A stretch of DNA of 64,000 nt from assembly GCF_904848675.1 (NCBI RefSeq), contig NZ_LR890047.1, positions 434,001-498,000 on the forward strand. The letters are read 5' to 3'. A model generated the notes under the pieces. That model was not told where the DNA came from. It worked only from the letters and a program-made list of their open reading frames with translations, and did not search any database. Position numbers and translations under genes: made by a program. Shown one piece after another: positions 10,081-22,100 of this stretch (its first letter is position 1; the number at the start of each line of letters is the position of its first letter). Origin of the DNA: Profftia tarda. GTDB lineage: Bacteria > Pseudomonadota > Gammaproteobacteria > Enterobacterales > Enterobacteriaceae.

Positions 10081-11139
10081 GACGTTTTAATTACCTTATA
10101 TGTTGTTATAAAATATTAGTTGATTTCATGATACTCGAAGATCTAAAAATATTTTAAATAGCAAAATTAAAAGAACGCGAGGTAAACTAAATACAGACAT
10201 ATAAAATGAATGAGTTTTGACTTAATGAAGATTACAACTCAATTATTATTACATAATTTGTTCAATTATTGCCTTGTAAATCTTATATAAACTTAATTTC
10301 AGTAAAAGTATTGCTTTCTACAGTCCTGTTGAGTAGATTTTACTTTGATTAAGTTATCACATTTATATCTATTGCCCTTGGGTTACTATATCTATTTTTT
10401 AAGGAAATGCATCTTATTCCTCTTAGCAAATAGAGATCAGGAATGTCCTAATTTATTTTTAGAATTTGTTAATATTTTTGTATAAATATGCACTATATAT
10501 GCTATATGTACAGCATATCTTTTATGAAAAATTTTTATTAACTTTCTACGTTCCTAACATAAAACTATATTTCACAGTAATCTTATTCGGAAATTGATCT
10601 GCTGAACAAGAATGTCACTATCATTTCATAAAAGATAGTAACTAGATATATCTAACTTTATACATTTTTATTATTCAATTCTATTTTCTGGCAGAATTTG
10701 CTCTTTCTTCTATAAAATTCTTGATAGTAGGTGCTATTATTGATATGATAAGTCAGTGCTCCCTGTTTATCGAGAATCTGTAGTATTGTTTATAATACTC
10801 TTTTAGTGTCTTCTTTAGGGATTGACTCAAATAATAGATAATGATTTCTGATAAGAATCTCTACAAATTACCTAGGTTTCTGTAAGATAGAAACTATTAT
10901 ATACTCTTGCTGGGTAGCAGATCATACCTATCTCAGTGCATTAAACCAAATGCATTATCTAATGCAAATAGGTCAGTTATGTTTTTCATGCATCATTTAT
11001 CTAATTTGATGAATCACTAAAAGAATAGTCAGTCTTTATTTTATCAAGCATGATTGGGCAGTTTAAATTTTATTATAATTATAATAAGTATTAGGTGAAT
11101 AATATTTAGTTAATAGATTTCTAATCAAGCATATTCATA
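10081..11139. other. Spacer bamD-mpl
   Basis: About 1.06 kb. The bamD promoter must be at the low-coordinate end. I looked on the plus strand for a relic of rluD, the divergent neighbour in E. coli, and saw none. Confidence 0.5.
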
Positions 11140-12519
11140 TTATTTTTTACTGTTTTCCTCCTTGTCTTTTAAGGTTTTTAATATCTTGTCTTTAATTCCT
11201 TCAAAATCACCATTACTCATTATAAGAATATAGTCATCTGGTTGAGCTTTTTTTGCAATCATGTTAACCAGAAAATCAATATCTGCGCTACAATGCACAG
11301 GCTGAATGCAATATTTTGCTACTTCTAGGACTAATAATGAGATATTTGGGGGTTGGAATAAAAATACCTCATCAGCGCAACTCATCGCAGGCGCTAGATC
11401 GTTTTTGGATATACCCATTTTCATGGTGTTAGATCGAGGTTCGAGCACAGCAAGAATGCGCGCTGTTTTACCTATCTTACTGCGTAGAGCACCTATTGTC
11501 GACATAATTGCTGTCGGATGATGAGCAAAATCATAATATACTTTTACACCAAATACTTCACCAATTAGCTCTAAACGATTATGAGCATTAATGAAATCTA
11601 CTAAAGAGCGGCAAGAATCAGAGGGTGATATTCCTAGATGATGAGCCGCAACAATTGCCATAAGGCCATTATGCATATTGTATTCTCCGATTAAGCTCCA
11701 GTGCACTGCCCCTATCACTTTTCCGCCTAGCAATACTTCAAAATTACTGGCCTCATTATTCAACTGAAGTGTATTCCAATTTTCCTGTTTTCCTTTTATT
11801 TCTTCTTGTGTGCTCCAGCAACCCATTTCTATTACTTGCTTAAGATTTGCATCATTAGAGGGAAAAATAATATGCCCTTTCTCAGGTACTAAACGTACTA
11901 AATGATGGAATTGTTTTTGAATCTCCTTGAGATCCTCGAATATATCTGCATGATCAAATTCAAGATTATTAAGAATCAATATACGTGGGCAGTAATGCAC
12001 AAATTTAGCTCTTTTATCAAAAAAAGCAGAATCATACTCATCAGCTTCTATAACGAAAAATGGACTATTTCCAATACGTGCAGAAACATTAAAATTACCA
12101 GGTATACCGCCAATCAAAAAGCCGGGTTCGTATCCGCGTTCTTCTAGGATCCATGCAATCATACCTGCAGTTGTGGTTTTCCCGTGCGTACCGGCAACCG
12201 CAATAACCCAGCGATATTGCAGAATTTCATCATGTAGCCATTGAGGACCAGAAACATATGGTATTCCTTGCTCTAAAATAATTTCTACACAAGGATTGCC
12301 CCGCGCCATTGCATTACCAATAATAGCCAAATCAGTTCTTGGTGCTATATGTAATGGATGATACCCTTCCATAATATTGATCCCTTCTTTTTCTAGTAGC
12401 GTGCTCATAGGCGGATAGACATTAGAATCAGAGCCAGTAACGTGATGCCCTAAAGAACGAGCTAGCAGTGCAAGACCGCCCATAAAAGTGCCGCATATTC
12501 CAAGGATATGGATGTGCAT
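11140..12519 (-). CDS. mpl: UDP-N-acetylmuramate:L-Ala-gamma-D-Glu-meso-DAP ligase
   Basis: Mpl ligates the recycled murein tripeptide to UDP-MurNAc in the cytosol, saving de novo synthesis of the peptide. It is a Mur ligase of 459 residues (457 in E. coli) with the three-domain layout: N-terminal Rossmann-like domain (H-I-L-G-I-C-G-T-F-M-G-G, about 4-15), central ATPase domain with G-T-H-G-K-T-T-T (110-117) and the E-A-D-E-Y-D-S-A-F-F-D motif (about 158), and a C-terminal domain starting near residue 320 with D-F-A-H-H-P-T-A-I. Divergent from recC, with a 233-base spacer holding both promoters. Whether tripeptide is still produced by recycling enzymes cannot be seen here. Confidence 0.97.
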   Translation of the reverse strand: MHIHILGICGTFMGGLALLARSLGHHVTGSDSNVYPPMSTLLEKEGINIMEGYHPLHIAPRTDLAIIGNAMARGNPCVEIILEQGIPYVSGPQWLHDEILQYRWVIAVAGTHGKTTTAGMIAWILEERGYEPGFLIGGIPGNFNVSARIGNSPFFVIEADEYDSAFFDKRAKFVHYCPRILILNNLEFDHADIFEDLKEIQKQFHHLVRLVPEKGHIIFPSNDANLKQVIEMGCWSTQEEIKGKQENWNTLQLNNEASNFEVLLGGKVIGAVHWSLIGEYNMHNGLMAIVAAHHLGISPSDSCRSLVDFINAHNRLELIGEVFGVKVYYDFAHHPTAIMSTIGALRSKIGKTARILAVLEPRSNTMKMGISKNDLAPAMSCADEVFLFQPPNISLLVLEVAKYCIQPVHCSADIDFLVNMIAKKAQPDDYILIMSNGDFEGIKDKILKTLKDKEENSKK

Positions 12520-12752
12520 ATCTTTTCCAGTTGATTAAATATATCCTGATCATGTTATAATAATGATCTGGGGTAGTAGGTAAGGAATGAAATAATTTAG
12601 GTATTACTTTATACATTAACTGAATATCATTGACAATAAACTAGTTTAGTTATAAATAAACATTCTTATTTTTATAGCTATTAGAAAGATTCAGTATATA
12701 TCTATCTGATATTTTATCCAAAACGTATTATTTCCCTTTTGTTGAAGACAGC

Positions 12753-15700
12753 ATGTTTATTGTTTATCATTCAAATACATTTTATATGCTTAAGCATATA
12801 ATTGCTGAACTAATGGAAAGTCAATCCTTGCAGAATCCTTTAGAACAAGAAGTTATCTTGTTACAATGCCATGGTATAGCAGAATGGGTGCAAATAGAAT
12901 TGGCTAAACAATTAGGTATTGCAGCTAATATTAAGTTTTCTTCCCCTTCTACTTTTATATGGAATTTATTTACTATTTTAATACCAGGTCTCCCCAAAGA
13001 TAATGTTTTTAATAAAGATGTAATGACTTGGAAACTGATGTGGTTATTATCCGCAAAGTTAGATCATGAAGCATTTGGTCTTTTAGAGAATTATATAGCT
13101 AATGACACAGATAATCGTAAACATTATCAACTCGCATCCTGCTTGGCTGATCTTTATAAACAATACTTAGTATATCGTCCGGAATGGATAAATCTTTGGG
13201 AACAGGGTATTTTAATAGATGGACTAGATGAATCACAGAGGTGGCAGGCGCTCTTGTGGGTAGCGTTAAAAGAGAATACTACTAATCTTACACATCCTGC
13301 ATTGCATATTGCTAATTTATATAAAAAGTGTAAGTCCATATTAGAACATGCCACAGAGTGTCCGCTAGGGCTGCCCAAGCGTATTTTTATTTATGGAATT
13401 ATATCATTACCCCCAATCTATTTAGATATTTTAAAAGCATTAGGAAATCACATTGACGTGCATTTAATGTTTAACAATCCTTGTCGACATAATTGGCATG
13501 ATATTAAAGATGATGGATGTCTAGATAAAACACAGAATAGTAAAATTTACTATAATATTAAACAGCCTAATACTATTGCTATATCTAAAAATTATCAGAG
13601 ATTATACGATCCTTTTAAAGCAGGTCGTAGTCAAGAACGGATTAATCCTTTACTGGCATCCTGGGGAATGTTGGGAAGTGATTATATAAATCTCTTATCT
13701 CAGTGTGATCTAAAGGAAGTATATGCCTTTGTTGAATTAACTCAAGATAACTTACTTACTCGTATTCAAAGAGATATTCTAGAGTTAGAAAACCATAGTA
13801 AAGTCACAAATAGTTCAGAAGAGATTAATAATAGCATAGGAAAAAGACTATTAAATATAGGAGATCGCAGCATTAGCATAAATCTCTGTCACACTCCGCA
13901 TCATGAAATTGAAATGTTACACAATAGATTACTGGATCTGTTTAATGAAGATCTTTCTCTGGTTCCAGATGATGTCATAGTCATTGCTGCAGATCTTGAT
14001 ATCTATAGGCCTTTTATACAGGCCATTTTTGGCAATACTAGTTGTCAAAACTACATACCTTTTTCTATTTCTGACTGTAAAATTAGTCAAGAAAATCCGG
14101 TTATTCAGACGTTTCTAATGTTGCTTGACTTACCTAATAGTCGATTTACCTCTCAGAATGTTTGGTCTTTGCTAGAATTACCATCTTTAGCTGAACATTA
14201 TGGTTTCAATAAAGAAGATCTAGATTTTTTACATCATTGGATTAATGATTCTGGTATTCGGTGGGGGTTAAATAATAATAATATACTAAGACTAAGCCTG
14301 CCAATAATAGGACAGAATACATGGCAGTTTGGTTTAACACGCATGTTGCTTGGATATGCGATGGACAGCGATGCTGGGGATTGGAACGGGGTACTTCCTT
14401 ATAATGAATCCAGTGGGCTGATTGCGGAATTAGTTGGTAAATTAGCTGATTTTTTAATGAAGCTTGATCAATGGAGTGTCCGACTTAGCACGGAATATAC
14501 GTTGCAAGAATGGCAACCAGTATGTCGTGAAATCATTAATGATTTCTTCGTTCAAAATACTAAAACTAAGGTAATTCATAACTTTATAGATCAGAAATGG
14601 CGAAATATTATTAGTCATGGAATGCAGGCTGAGTATCCGCGGGTTATAGAAATATCGATTCTTCGTGATAAATTGGTATCAAGTTTGGATAAACAAAATA
14701 TAAGACAATGCTTTTTATCTGGATATGTTAACTTCTGTACTCTTAAGTCTATGACTTCGATCCCATTCAAAGTAGTTTGTCTACTAGGTGCAAATGATAG
14801 TGCCTTCAAGGATACTACTGTGCCGATGAGCTTTGACCTAATAGCTCGCCATCCCGCATGTGGCGATATAAACAGTAGATCTTATAATCGATACTTGTTC
14901 CTTGAAGCACTGCTATCAGCTCAGAAATATTTCTATATCAGTTATATAAGTAGGTCTATTCAGGATAATTCTCTACGTAATCCATCAATCATGGTTAGCG
15001 AACTTATAGAATATATTGCCCAAAGCCATTATATAGCTGGAGATGAGTCTATGGACCTTGATTGCAGTGCAGAGCGAGTTACTGAATATCTACAGATTAA
15101 GCATGAATTGAATTCTTTTAAAACAGGAAGCTACTTAAAGACTAGTGAAAGACAAAGCTACAATAGTGATTGGTTGCGTGATGTTTCAGCTATTGGTGAA
15201 ACATCTAAATATTTTGGTCTACCATTGCCTCCAGAAACCCTTTCTGTCATTACTCTCGATGAGCTTATTCGTTTTTATCGTCATCCTGTGCGCGCCTTCT
15301 TCCAGATGCGTCTTGGGGTGAACTTCTCATTAGAATTAAACAAACTAAGTGACGAAGAACCTTTTGTGGTGGATTATATTAATAATTATACGATAAATAG
15401 CCAGATATTGAACCGGTTGATAAACGATGGCGATATTAATACTCTATTTCGTAAGTTTAGTTCAGCTGGTGTTTTACCTTATGGTGTTTTTAGTCATATT
15501 TATTTTGCAAAACAAGCGCAAGAAATGCTAGACCTTGCTGTAAAGGTAAAACAATATCTACAGCCTAACCGCAGCATTGAGATTGATAGTATTATCAGTG
15601 GTATACAGATAACAGGTTCTTTAGACCATATACAGGATAGCGGTTTAGTACGTTATCGTCCTGCTGTATTAGGTATTATAGATGGTATGACGTTATGGAT

Positions 15701-16127
15701 TGAGCATCTGTTTTATTCTTTAAGTGGCGGTAAAGGTGAGAGTCATTTTTTTGGGCGTAAAAACTCAGCTTGGCATTTTCCTCCTTTATCCTTAAAAGAT
15801 GCTGAAAAAGAACTATTGCCATTATTAATTGGTTATTGCAATGGTCGCAGCAGTCCACTCCTCCTGCTACCTAGAGCTAGCTGGGCATGGCTTAAGGCAT
15901 GTTTTGATAAGCATACAAATGCAGTTAATTGGGATCATGAAATACAAGTTAAAGCACAAATGAAGTTTTTATGTTCATGGCAAGGTGATTATAGAATGAC
16001 AGGGGATAGGTCAGATCCTTATATACAGAGAGTGATGCCAACCTTAGATAATGAGCAGATATGCTATCTTCAGAAATTGTCTGAACAGTATTATTCGCCA
16101 TTGGCACGCAATAATTTAGCCTCATAG
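12753..16127 (+). CDS. recC: RecBCD enzyme subunit RecC
   Basis: RecC is the Chi-recognition and scaffold subunit of the RecBCD helicase-nuclease, which processes double-strand ends for recombination and degrades linear foreign DNA. The protein is 1124 residues against 1122 in E. coli and is collinear throughout: V-Y-H-S-N near the start, S-F-I-W-like S-T-F-I-W, Q-Y-L-V-Y-R-P-(E/D)-W, F-G-L-T-R-M-L-L-G-Y-A-M, S-S-G-L-I-A-E-L-V-G, I-P-F-K-V-V-C-L-L-G and H-P-V-R-A-F-F-Q-M-R-L. First of four genes in the order recC-ptrA-recB-recD, as in E. coli. I see no stop or shift. I noticed no exact Chi octamer (GCTGGTGG) in the window, but did not search exhaustively. Confidence 0.97.
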   Translation: MFIVYHSNTFYMLKHIIAELMESQSLQNPLEQEVILLQCHGIAEWVQIELAKQLGIAANIKFSSPSTFIWNLFTILIPGLPKDNVFNKDVMTWKLMWLLSAKLDHEAFGLLENYIANDTDNRKHYQLASCLADLYKQYLVYRPEWINLWEQGILIDGLDESQRWQALLWVALKENTTNLTHPALHIANLYKKCKSILEHATECPLGLPKRIFIYGIISLPPIYLDILKALGNHIDVHLMFNNPCRHNWHDIKDDGCLDKTQNSKIYYNIKQPNTIAISKNYQRLYDPFKAGRSQERINPLLASWGMLGSDYINLLSQCDLKEVYAFVELTQDNLLTRIQRDILELENHSKVTNSSEEINNSIGKRLLNIGDRSISINLCHTPHHEIEMLHNRLLDLFNEDLSLVPDDVIVIAADLDIYRPFIQAIFGNTSCQNYIPFSISDCKISQENPVIQTFLMLLDLPNSRFTSQNVWSLLELPSLAEHYGFNKEDLDFLHHWINDSGIRWGLNNNNILRLSLPIIGQNTWQFGLTRMLLGYAMDSDAGDWNGVLPYNESSGLIAELVGKLADFLMKLDQWSVRLSTEYTLQEWQPVCREIINDFFVQNTKTKVIHNFIDQKWRNIISHGMQAEYPRVIEISILRDKLVSSLDKQNIRQCFLSGYVNFCTLKSMTSIPFKVVCLLGANDSAFKDTTVPMSFDLIARHPACGDINSRSYNRYLFLEALLSAQKYFYISYISRSIQDNSLRNPSIMVSELIEYIAQSHYIAGDESMDLDCSAERVTEYLQIKHELNSFKTGSYLKTSERQSYNSDWLRDVSAIGETSKYFGLPLPPETLSVITLDELIRFYRHPVRAFFQMRLGVNFSLELNKLSDEEPFVVDYINNYTINSQILNRLINDGDINTLFRKFSSAGVLPYGVFSHIYFAKQAQEMLDLAVKVKQYLQPNRSIEIDSIISGIQITGSLDHIQDSGLVRYRPAVLGIIDGMTLWIEHLFYSLSGGKGESHFFGRKNSAWHFPPLSLKDAEKELLPLLIGYCNGRSSPLLLLPRASWAWLKACFDKHTNAVNWDHEIQVKAQMKFLCSWQGDYRMTGDRSDPYIQRVMPTLDNEQICYLQKLSEQYYSPLARNNLAS

Positions 16128-16244
16128 TTTTCAGCATATATTTTATAAGACCGCATGTACACAAATATTCATTCTTTTCAGTCCAACATTCTTGCTATTT
16201 AGATACTCGAATAACAATATTATTTGTGGATTTTGAGGTAAATC

Positions 16245-19169
16245 ATGGTTGGATCATTAATGCACAGGCACTTTTCATGTCTTAAAGTAATTACATTACT
16301 AATTATGTGTACATCTTTTTTATGGTCAATGATGAGTTTGACCATAACTAAACCTGTAGGATGGCAAGCCCTTCCTGAAAAAATATATAAAGATCAAAAC
16401 GATCCTCGCTTATATCAAGCTATAAAGCTTGACAATGGGATGCAGGTTATTCTAGTTTCAGATAAAAATGCAACTAAATCTCTAGCTGCTTTAGCATTGC
16501 CGGTAGGATCCCTTGACGATCCTAACTCACAGCTTGGTTTAGCACATTATCTCGAGCATTTAGTTTTAATGGGTTCCAAGAGATATCCCAAGGTTGATGA
16601 TTTTTCTGAGTTTCTCCAAAAACATGGAGGCAGGCATAATGCCAGTACGGCATCCTATCGTACAGCATTTTATCTAGAAGTAGAAAATGATGCTTTATCA
16701 CCAGCCGTTGATCGACTAGCTGATGCAATTGCTGCACCTTTACTTGATAGAGTGATTGCTGATCATGAACTAAATGCTGTTAATGCAGAATTAACAATGG
16801 CGCGTTCTTGCGATGCTATGCGCATGGCTCAAGTCTCAGCAGAGACTTTAAACCCTCTTCATCCTAGTGCCCGCTTCTCTGGTGGTAATACAGAAACTCT
16901 GAGAAATAAACCATATAGTAATCTGCAGCAGGAGAGACTCTTATTTTATCATCGCTACTATTCATCTAATTTAATGGTAAGCGTTATTTATGGAAATCAG
17001 CCGATATCTAAGCTCGCAGAAATAGCCTGTATTTCTTTCGGCCGCATTGCAAATCGTCATGCAATAGTACCTCCTATTACAGTTCCTGTAGTGACACCAG
17101 AACAGCAGGGTATTATTATCCATTACGTACCAGCAAAACCTTGTAAAATATTGAAAATTGAATATCGCATTGATAATAATAGTGCTTTGTTCCGTAGTAA
17201 AACAGATGAGTACATTGCGTATTTAATTATTAACCGCAGTAAAAATACATTATCTGATTGGCTGAAAAAGCAAGGTTTAGTAGAGTCTATTGATGCAGGA
17301 TCTGATCCTATGGTTGATCGCAATGGTGGGGTATTTTGTATTAGCATAGAATTAACTAACAAAGGTTTAGCAGAGCGTGATCTTGTGATTAGTGCCGTAT
17401 ATAGTTATTTAAAACTGATACGTAATCAAGGCGTAAGGGAAAGTTATTTTAATGAAATCGCTCATGTTCTTGATATTGATTTTCGATATCCATCAATTAT
17501 CCGTGACATGGATTATATAGAATGGTTAGTTGATAACATGCTGCGTGTGCCTATTAAAGACTCGTTAAATTCGCTTTATGTGGCTGATAAATATGATCCG
17601 CATGCTATAGAATTACGTCTGAATAGTATGATCCCAAATAATGCACGTATATGGATTATCAGCCCTGATGAGCCATATGATAAGGTTGCTTATTTTCTTA
17701 ACGCTCAATACCAAGTAGATCGCATAACAGCAAAGCAATTTAGATATTGGGGTAATTTAGCAAAAAATATCTTATTATCACTACCCACTCTAAACCCTTA
17801 CATCCCTAATGATTTCACGCTTAATAAATCGGATTTGCCAAGAATGATGAAACCAGAAATGGTTTTAGATGAACAGACATTACGTGCATTGTATATGCAT
17901 AGCATTCATTTTCCAAATGAGCCAAGAGCAGATATCACTATTTCTCTGCGCAATAAAATAGGTGATGCTAGTGTGAAAGAGCATGTGATGTTTCTTCTAA
18001 TGGATTATATTGCTGGTATTGCTCTTGATCATCTTGTATATCAAGCATCAATTGGTGGTATTGTATTTTATACAACCTATAACTGCGGTTTGACGATAAA
18101 TGCCAGCGGTTTTACTCAGTTTTTGCCAGCATTGTTAACTAGGTTAATCAATATCTATATTGATTTTGAGATCAACGAAAAATATTTGGTACAAGCAAAA
18201 GCATGGTATCTGGGGCAGTTAAATTCAGCCGAAACAGTAAAAGCATTTGAGCAGGCGATGCAACCTATTCAGTCCTTATCTAGTATCCCCTGCGCTGATA
18301 TTAGCGAAAGACGTGCACTTTTAGATCAAATAACGATCATTGATATTAAAAATTATCGCACCCAATTGATTAAAGGGGCTGCGCCAGAGCTGCTGGTAGT
18401 TGGTAATATGACTGCCATGCAGGTACAGGTTATGTCGCAAAATATCCGTGCCCAACTTAAATCGGCTGGCATGCTTTGGTGGCACGGTCAGAATGTGGTC
18501 TTAAATCATAAGCAATTGGCCAATATCCAGTATAAAGGCAGCAGTACCGATTCGGCTCTGGGCGCCGTTTATATTCCGGTAGGTTATGATGAAGTGGAAG
18601 GAATGGCATGCAGCCAATTATTAAGCCATATCATTCAACCATGGTTTTATGATCAATTGCGCACAAAAGAGCAGCTTGGTTACGCTGTATTCGCCTACCC
18701 GGCTTCAATAGGCAATCAATGGGGCATTGGCTTTTTGCTGCAAAGTAACAGTCAATCTCCTAGCTATCTATATAAACGCTATCTAGATTTTTATAGAAAG
18801 GCAGATAAGCTTCTCGAGTCATTAAAAGAGTCAGATTTTAAACAGTATAAGCTTGCGCTTATAAACAAGCTAAAGCAGCGTCCACAAAATCTCAGCGAAG
18901 AGGCTAGTCGCTTCTCGAACGATTTTGATCGCGGTAACTTTAAATTTAATACCCGAGATAATCTAATAAAACAAATTAATGCTCTTAGCAGTGATAACTT
19001 TATTACATTTTATCATAAAGCAGTTATGCAACCTCAGGGTATGGCTCTGCTATCTCAGGTTCTGGGTAGCCATACGCAAGGATATTATGCGGCACCAAAA
19101 GGCTGGATTACCTATAAAAATGTTTCAGCACTGCAACATACTCTGTCTTTTAAGGTATGTCCATCATGA
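16245..19169 (+). CDS. ptrA: Protease III (pitrilysin), periplasmic zinc protease
   Basis: PtrA is an M16 zinc metalloprotease that degrades small peptides in the periplasm. Length 974 against 962 in E. coli. A basic N-terminus followed by a hydrophobic stretch (about residues 12-32) looks like a signal peptide. The inverted zinc motif H-Y-L-E-H gives H101, E104 and H105, with the distal ligand E182 in N-A-E-L-T-M-A; the 81-residue spacing from H101 to E182 equals that in E. coli. The start at 16245 is preceded by GAGG at a 6-base spacing; a second ATG lies at 16260. Its 3' end overlaps the recB start region. It sits inside the recCBD cluster but has no known part in recombination. Confidence 0.96.
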   Translation: MVGSLMHRHFSCLKVITLLIMCTSFLWSMMSLTITKPVGWQALPEKIYKDQNDPRLYQAIKLDNGMQVILVSDKNATKSLAALALPVGSLDDPNSQLGLAHYLEHLVLMGSKRYPKVDDFSEFLQKHGGRHNASTASYRTAFYLEVENDALSPAVDRLADAIAAPLLDRVIADHELNAVNAELTMARSCDAMRMAQVSAETLNPLHPSARFSGGNTETLRNKPYSNLQQERLLFYHRYYSSNLMVSVIYGNQPISKLAEIACISFGRIANRHAIVPPITVPVVTPEQQGIIIHYVPAKPCKILKIEYRIDNNSALFRSKTDEYIAYLIINRSKNTLSDWLKKQGLVESIDAGSDPMVDRNGGVFCISIELTNKGLAERDLVISAVYSYLKLIRNQGVRESYFNEIAHVLDIDFRYPSIIRDMDYIEWLVDNMLRVPIKDSLNSLYVADKYDPHAIELRLNSMIPNNARIWIISPDEPYDKVAYFLNAQYQVDRITAKQFRYWGNLAKNILLSLPTLNPYIPNDFTLNKSDLPRMMKPEMVLDEQTLRALYMHSIHFPNEPRADITISLRNKIGDASVKEHVMFLLMDYIAGIALDHLVYQASIGGIVFYTTYNCGLTINASGFTQFLPALLTRLINIYIDFEINEKYLVQAKAWYLGQLNSAETVKAFEQAMQPIQSLSSIPCADISERRALLDQITIIDIKNYRTQLIKGAAPELLVVGNMTAMQVQVMSQNIRAQLKSAGMLWWHGQNVVLNHKQLANIQYKGSSTDSALGAVYIPVGYDEVEGMACSQLLSHIIQPWFYDQLRTKEQLGYAVFAYPASIGNQWGIGFLLQSNSQSPSYLYKRYLDFYRKADKLLESLKESDFKQYKLALINKLKQRPQNLSEEASRFSNDFDRGNFKFNTRDNLIKQINALSSDNFITFYHKAVMQPQGMALLSQVLGSHTQGYYAAPKGWITYKNVSALQHTLSFKVCPS

Positions 19170-22100
19170 TTAATAATAAAACTTTAGATCCCTTTTCTTG
19201 TCCTCTTATAGGGGAGTGTCTCATTGAATCCTCTGCTGGTACTGGTAAAACCTTTACTATTGTGATTCTGTATCTACGCTTGCTGTTGGGTTTAGGTGGA
19301 AAAGATATCTGCCGTCCATCTCTATCTATTAAAAAAATTTTGGTGGTAACTTTCACTGAATCTGCTACCGAAGAACTGCGCGGGCGTATTCGCGATAATA
19401 TCCATGCTTTACGATTAGCATGCATGCGTGGTAGAAGTAATAACCCTGCACTTTCTGCGTTGCTTAATTTAATTCATAACAAAAATAATGCGATTAACCA
19501 ATTGTTGCGTGCTGAACGTCACATGGATCATGCATCCATCTTTACCATCCATAGCTTTTGTCAACGCATACTTAAGAGTAATGCTCTTGAATCAGGATCT
19601 TTATTCAAGCAAATATTAATCGAAAACGAATTGCCACTGCTTCGTCAAGCTTGTTCTGATTTTTGGCGACGATACTGCTACTCTTTACCTCTGAGCATTG
19701 CTAAGATCATTAATCAAGAGTGGAGCGGTCCTGATCAATTATTAATGGATCTAGAGCCATATTTATATGGTGAGTTACCGGAGTTACGTCAGGTTATTTC
19801 TGATGATGATACTTTGTTGCAAAGACATGAAAAAAATATTAATCGTATTAATCGTATAAAGTTTCATTGGCTTCAATTAGGCGGCAATATTGAACGCTTG
19901 ATTTTGGATTATGATCTAGATAAGCGTAGTTATAGCAGTAGCTTGATACCGAAGTGGCTGAGAGTTATTGGCGATTGGGTTCTAACAGATACGCTTAATT
20001 ATCAATTTCCTAGTGAGCTTAAACGATTTGGGCAAAATATTCTACTAAAAAAAACAAAAAAAAAAATCCACCATATCATCAATTATTTAGTGACATTGAA
20101 CAATTAGTTACAGATTCTTTATCTTTACGCAATTTATTTCTTTTTCGAGCATTAACGGCGGTGCGCGCTAATATCAGAGAAAATAAAGAACAGCATAGTC
20201 AGCTCGGTTTTGATGATCTTGTAAGTATTCTATATAATGCTCTACATAAATCTAATGGTAATTTATTGGGTAAAGCAATTCGTCAGCACTATCCTGTCGC
20301 CATGATTGATGAATTTCAAGATACAGATCGTCAGCAATATGGTATTTTTCGGGCCATTTATAGTAGGTACACATCATGTGCTTTGCTACTTATTGCAGAT
20401 CCTAAGCAGGCTATATATTCTTTTCGCGGTGCTGATATCTTTACTTACATGTATGCACGTTCTAACATTAAGAGGCAGTATACTTTAAACACTAACTGGC
20501 GTTCGTCATCAGGAATGGTTTCTGCTGTTAATCAGCTCTTCTCAATTGTGCATAATCCTTTTATTTTTGTAGACATTCCCTTCTTACCAGTATCTCCTGC
20601 AAAAGCTAATCAAGAGCTACGTTTTGAGATGGAAGGAAAGATTCAGAAATCGCTCCATATATGCTTACAGCCAGGTGAGGGATGCGGGATCGCAGAATAT
20701 CAGCAGTTTCTCGCAAGCCAATGTGCAATGCAAATTCGTGATTGGTTAACTGCAGGTCAGCAGGGTAAAGCATTGCTTTATACTAATAAGAAAGATCTAG
20801 AAGGATGTATAATATCTCATCCGGTTAAAGCATCACATATCACTATTCTTGTACGTAGCCGTTCTGAAGCAACAGTAATTTGCAATGCGCTCATTGCACT
20901 GAAGATACCATCAGTATATCTATCTAGCCATGATAATGTTTTTCAGACTCCAGAAGCTTCTGATCTACTTTGGTTATTACACGCAGTTTTAACCCCAGAA
21001 AATTCACGTTTCTTGCGTAGTGCGGTTGCTACAAGACTAATGGGACTTAACTCACGAGAGTTAGATAGTCTATATCAGGATGAAAATAAATGGAATGATC
21101 TCATTTCTGAATTTGATGCGTATCGCCAACATTGGCAAAAGCAGGGTTTTTTGTCAATGTTACACTGCATTATTATAAAAAGAAATATAGCAAAAAATAT
21201 TTTAGCTAGTCAAGAAGGAGAACGACGTCTAACAAATATTTTTCATATTGGTGAGTTGTTGCAAGAGAGATCCTTAAATTTAGACAATGCAGTATCTTTG
21301 CTGTATTGGTTATCTAAGAAAATAGAGAATCCTGATGTTCATTCAGATAAGGAGAGACTACGTTTAGAAAGTGATAATCCTGTCGTACAGGTAATGACTA
21401 TCCATCATTCTAAAGGCATGGAATTTCCTATCGTTTGGTTACCATTTATTGGAAGTTACCGCTTGCAAAAAAAAAGGCTGTATCACGATCGAGATAACTT
21501 TAATTCGTTCCTAGATCTTAACAATAACAATAATAATGATGAAGTTAGTAAATTAGTAGAAGAGGAGCGCCTTGCGGAGGATCTTAGGCTGCTCTATGTA
21601 GCACTCACCCGTTCAATATATCACTGTAGTCTTGGTCTAGCCCCAATTTTTTCAGGGAAAAGGAAAAGACAGGGGAAAACTGACGTGCATAATAGTGCTA
21701 TCGGTTATCTTATTCAAAACACAGAAGCCGGCGATTCCCAGATGTTATTAAATTTTCTTAAAATCTTAGAAAGCGAAAATATTAGATTAATCAAACTTAA
21801 GAAGCAAGATTACTTACCATGGACGCCTGTAGTAGATAAGGAAAAAGATCTTAGGATTAAAACATTTACTCGTAAGATGGAAGATGATTGGAGTATTAGT
21901 AGTTATTCTCAATTACATCGGCAAAATAAGACTAAAATATTTGATAGTTTATCAAACATATATGAGGACCCCGTTATTGAGACAGCGGAAGATAAAAGCA
22001 TAGATGAATTTACACAACACACCTTTCCTAAAGGTGCTACTTCTGGAGTCTTTTTGCATAGATTATTGGAGTCGCTAAACTTTAGATGGATAACAAACAT

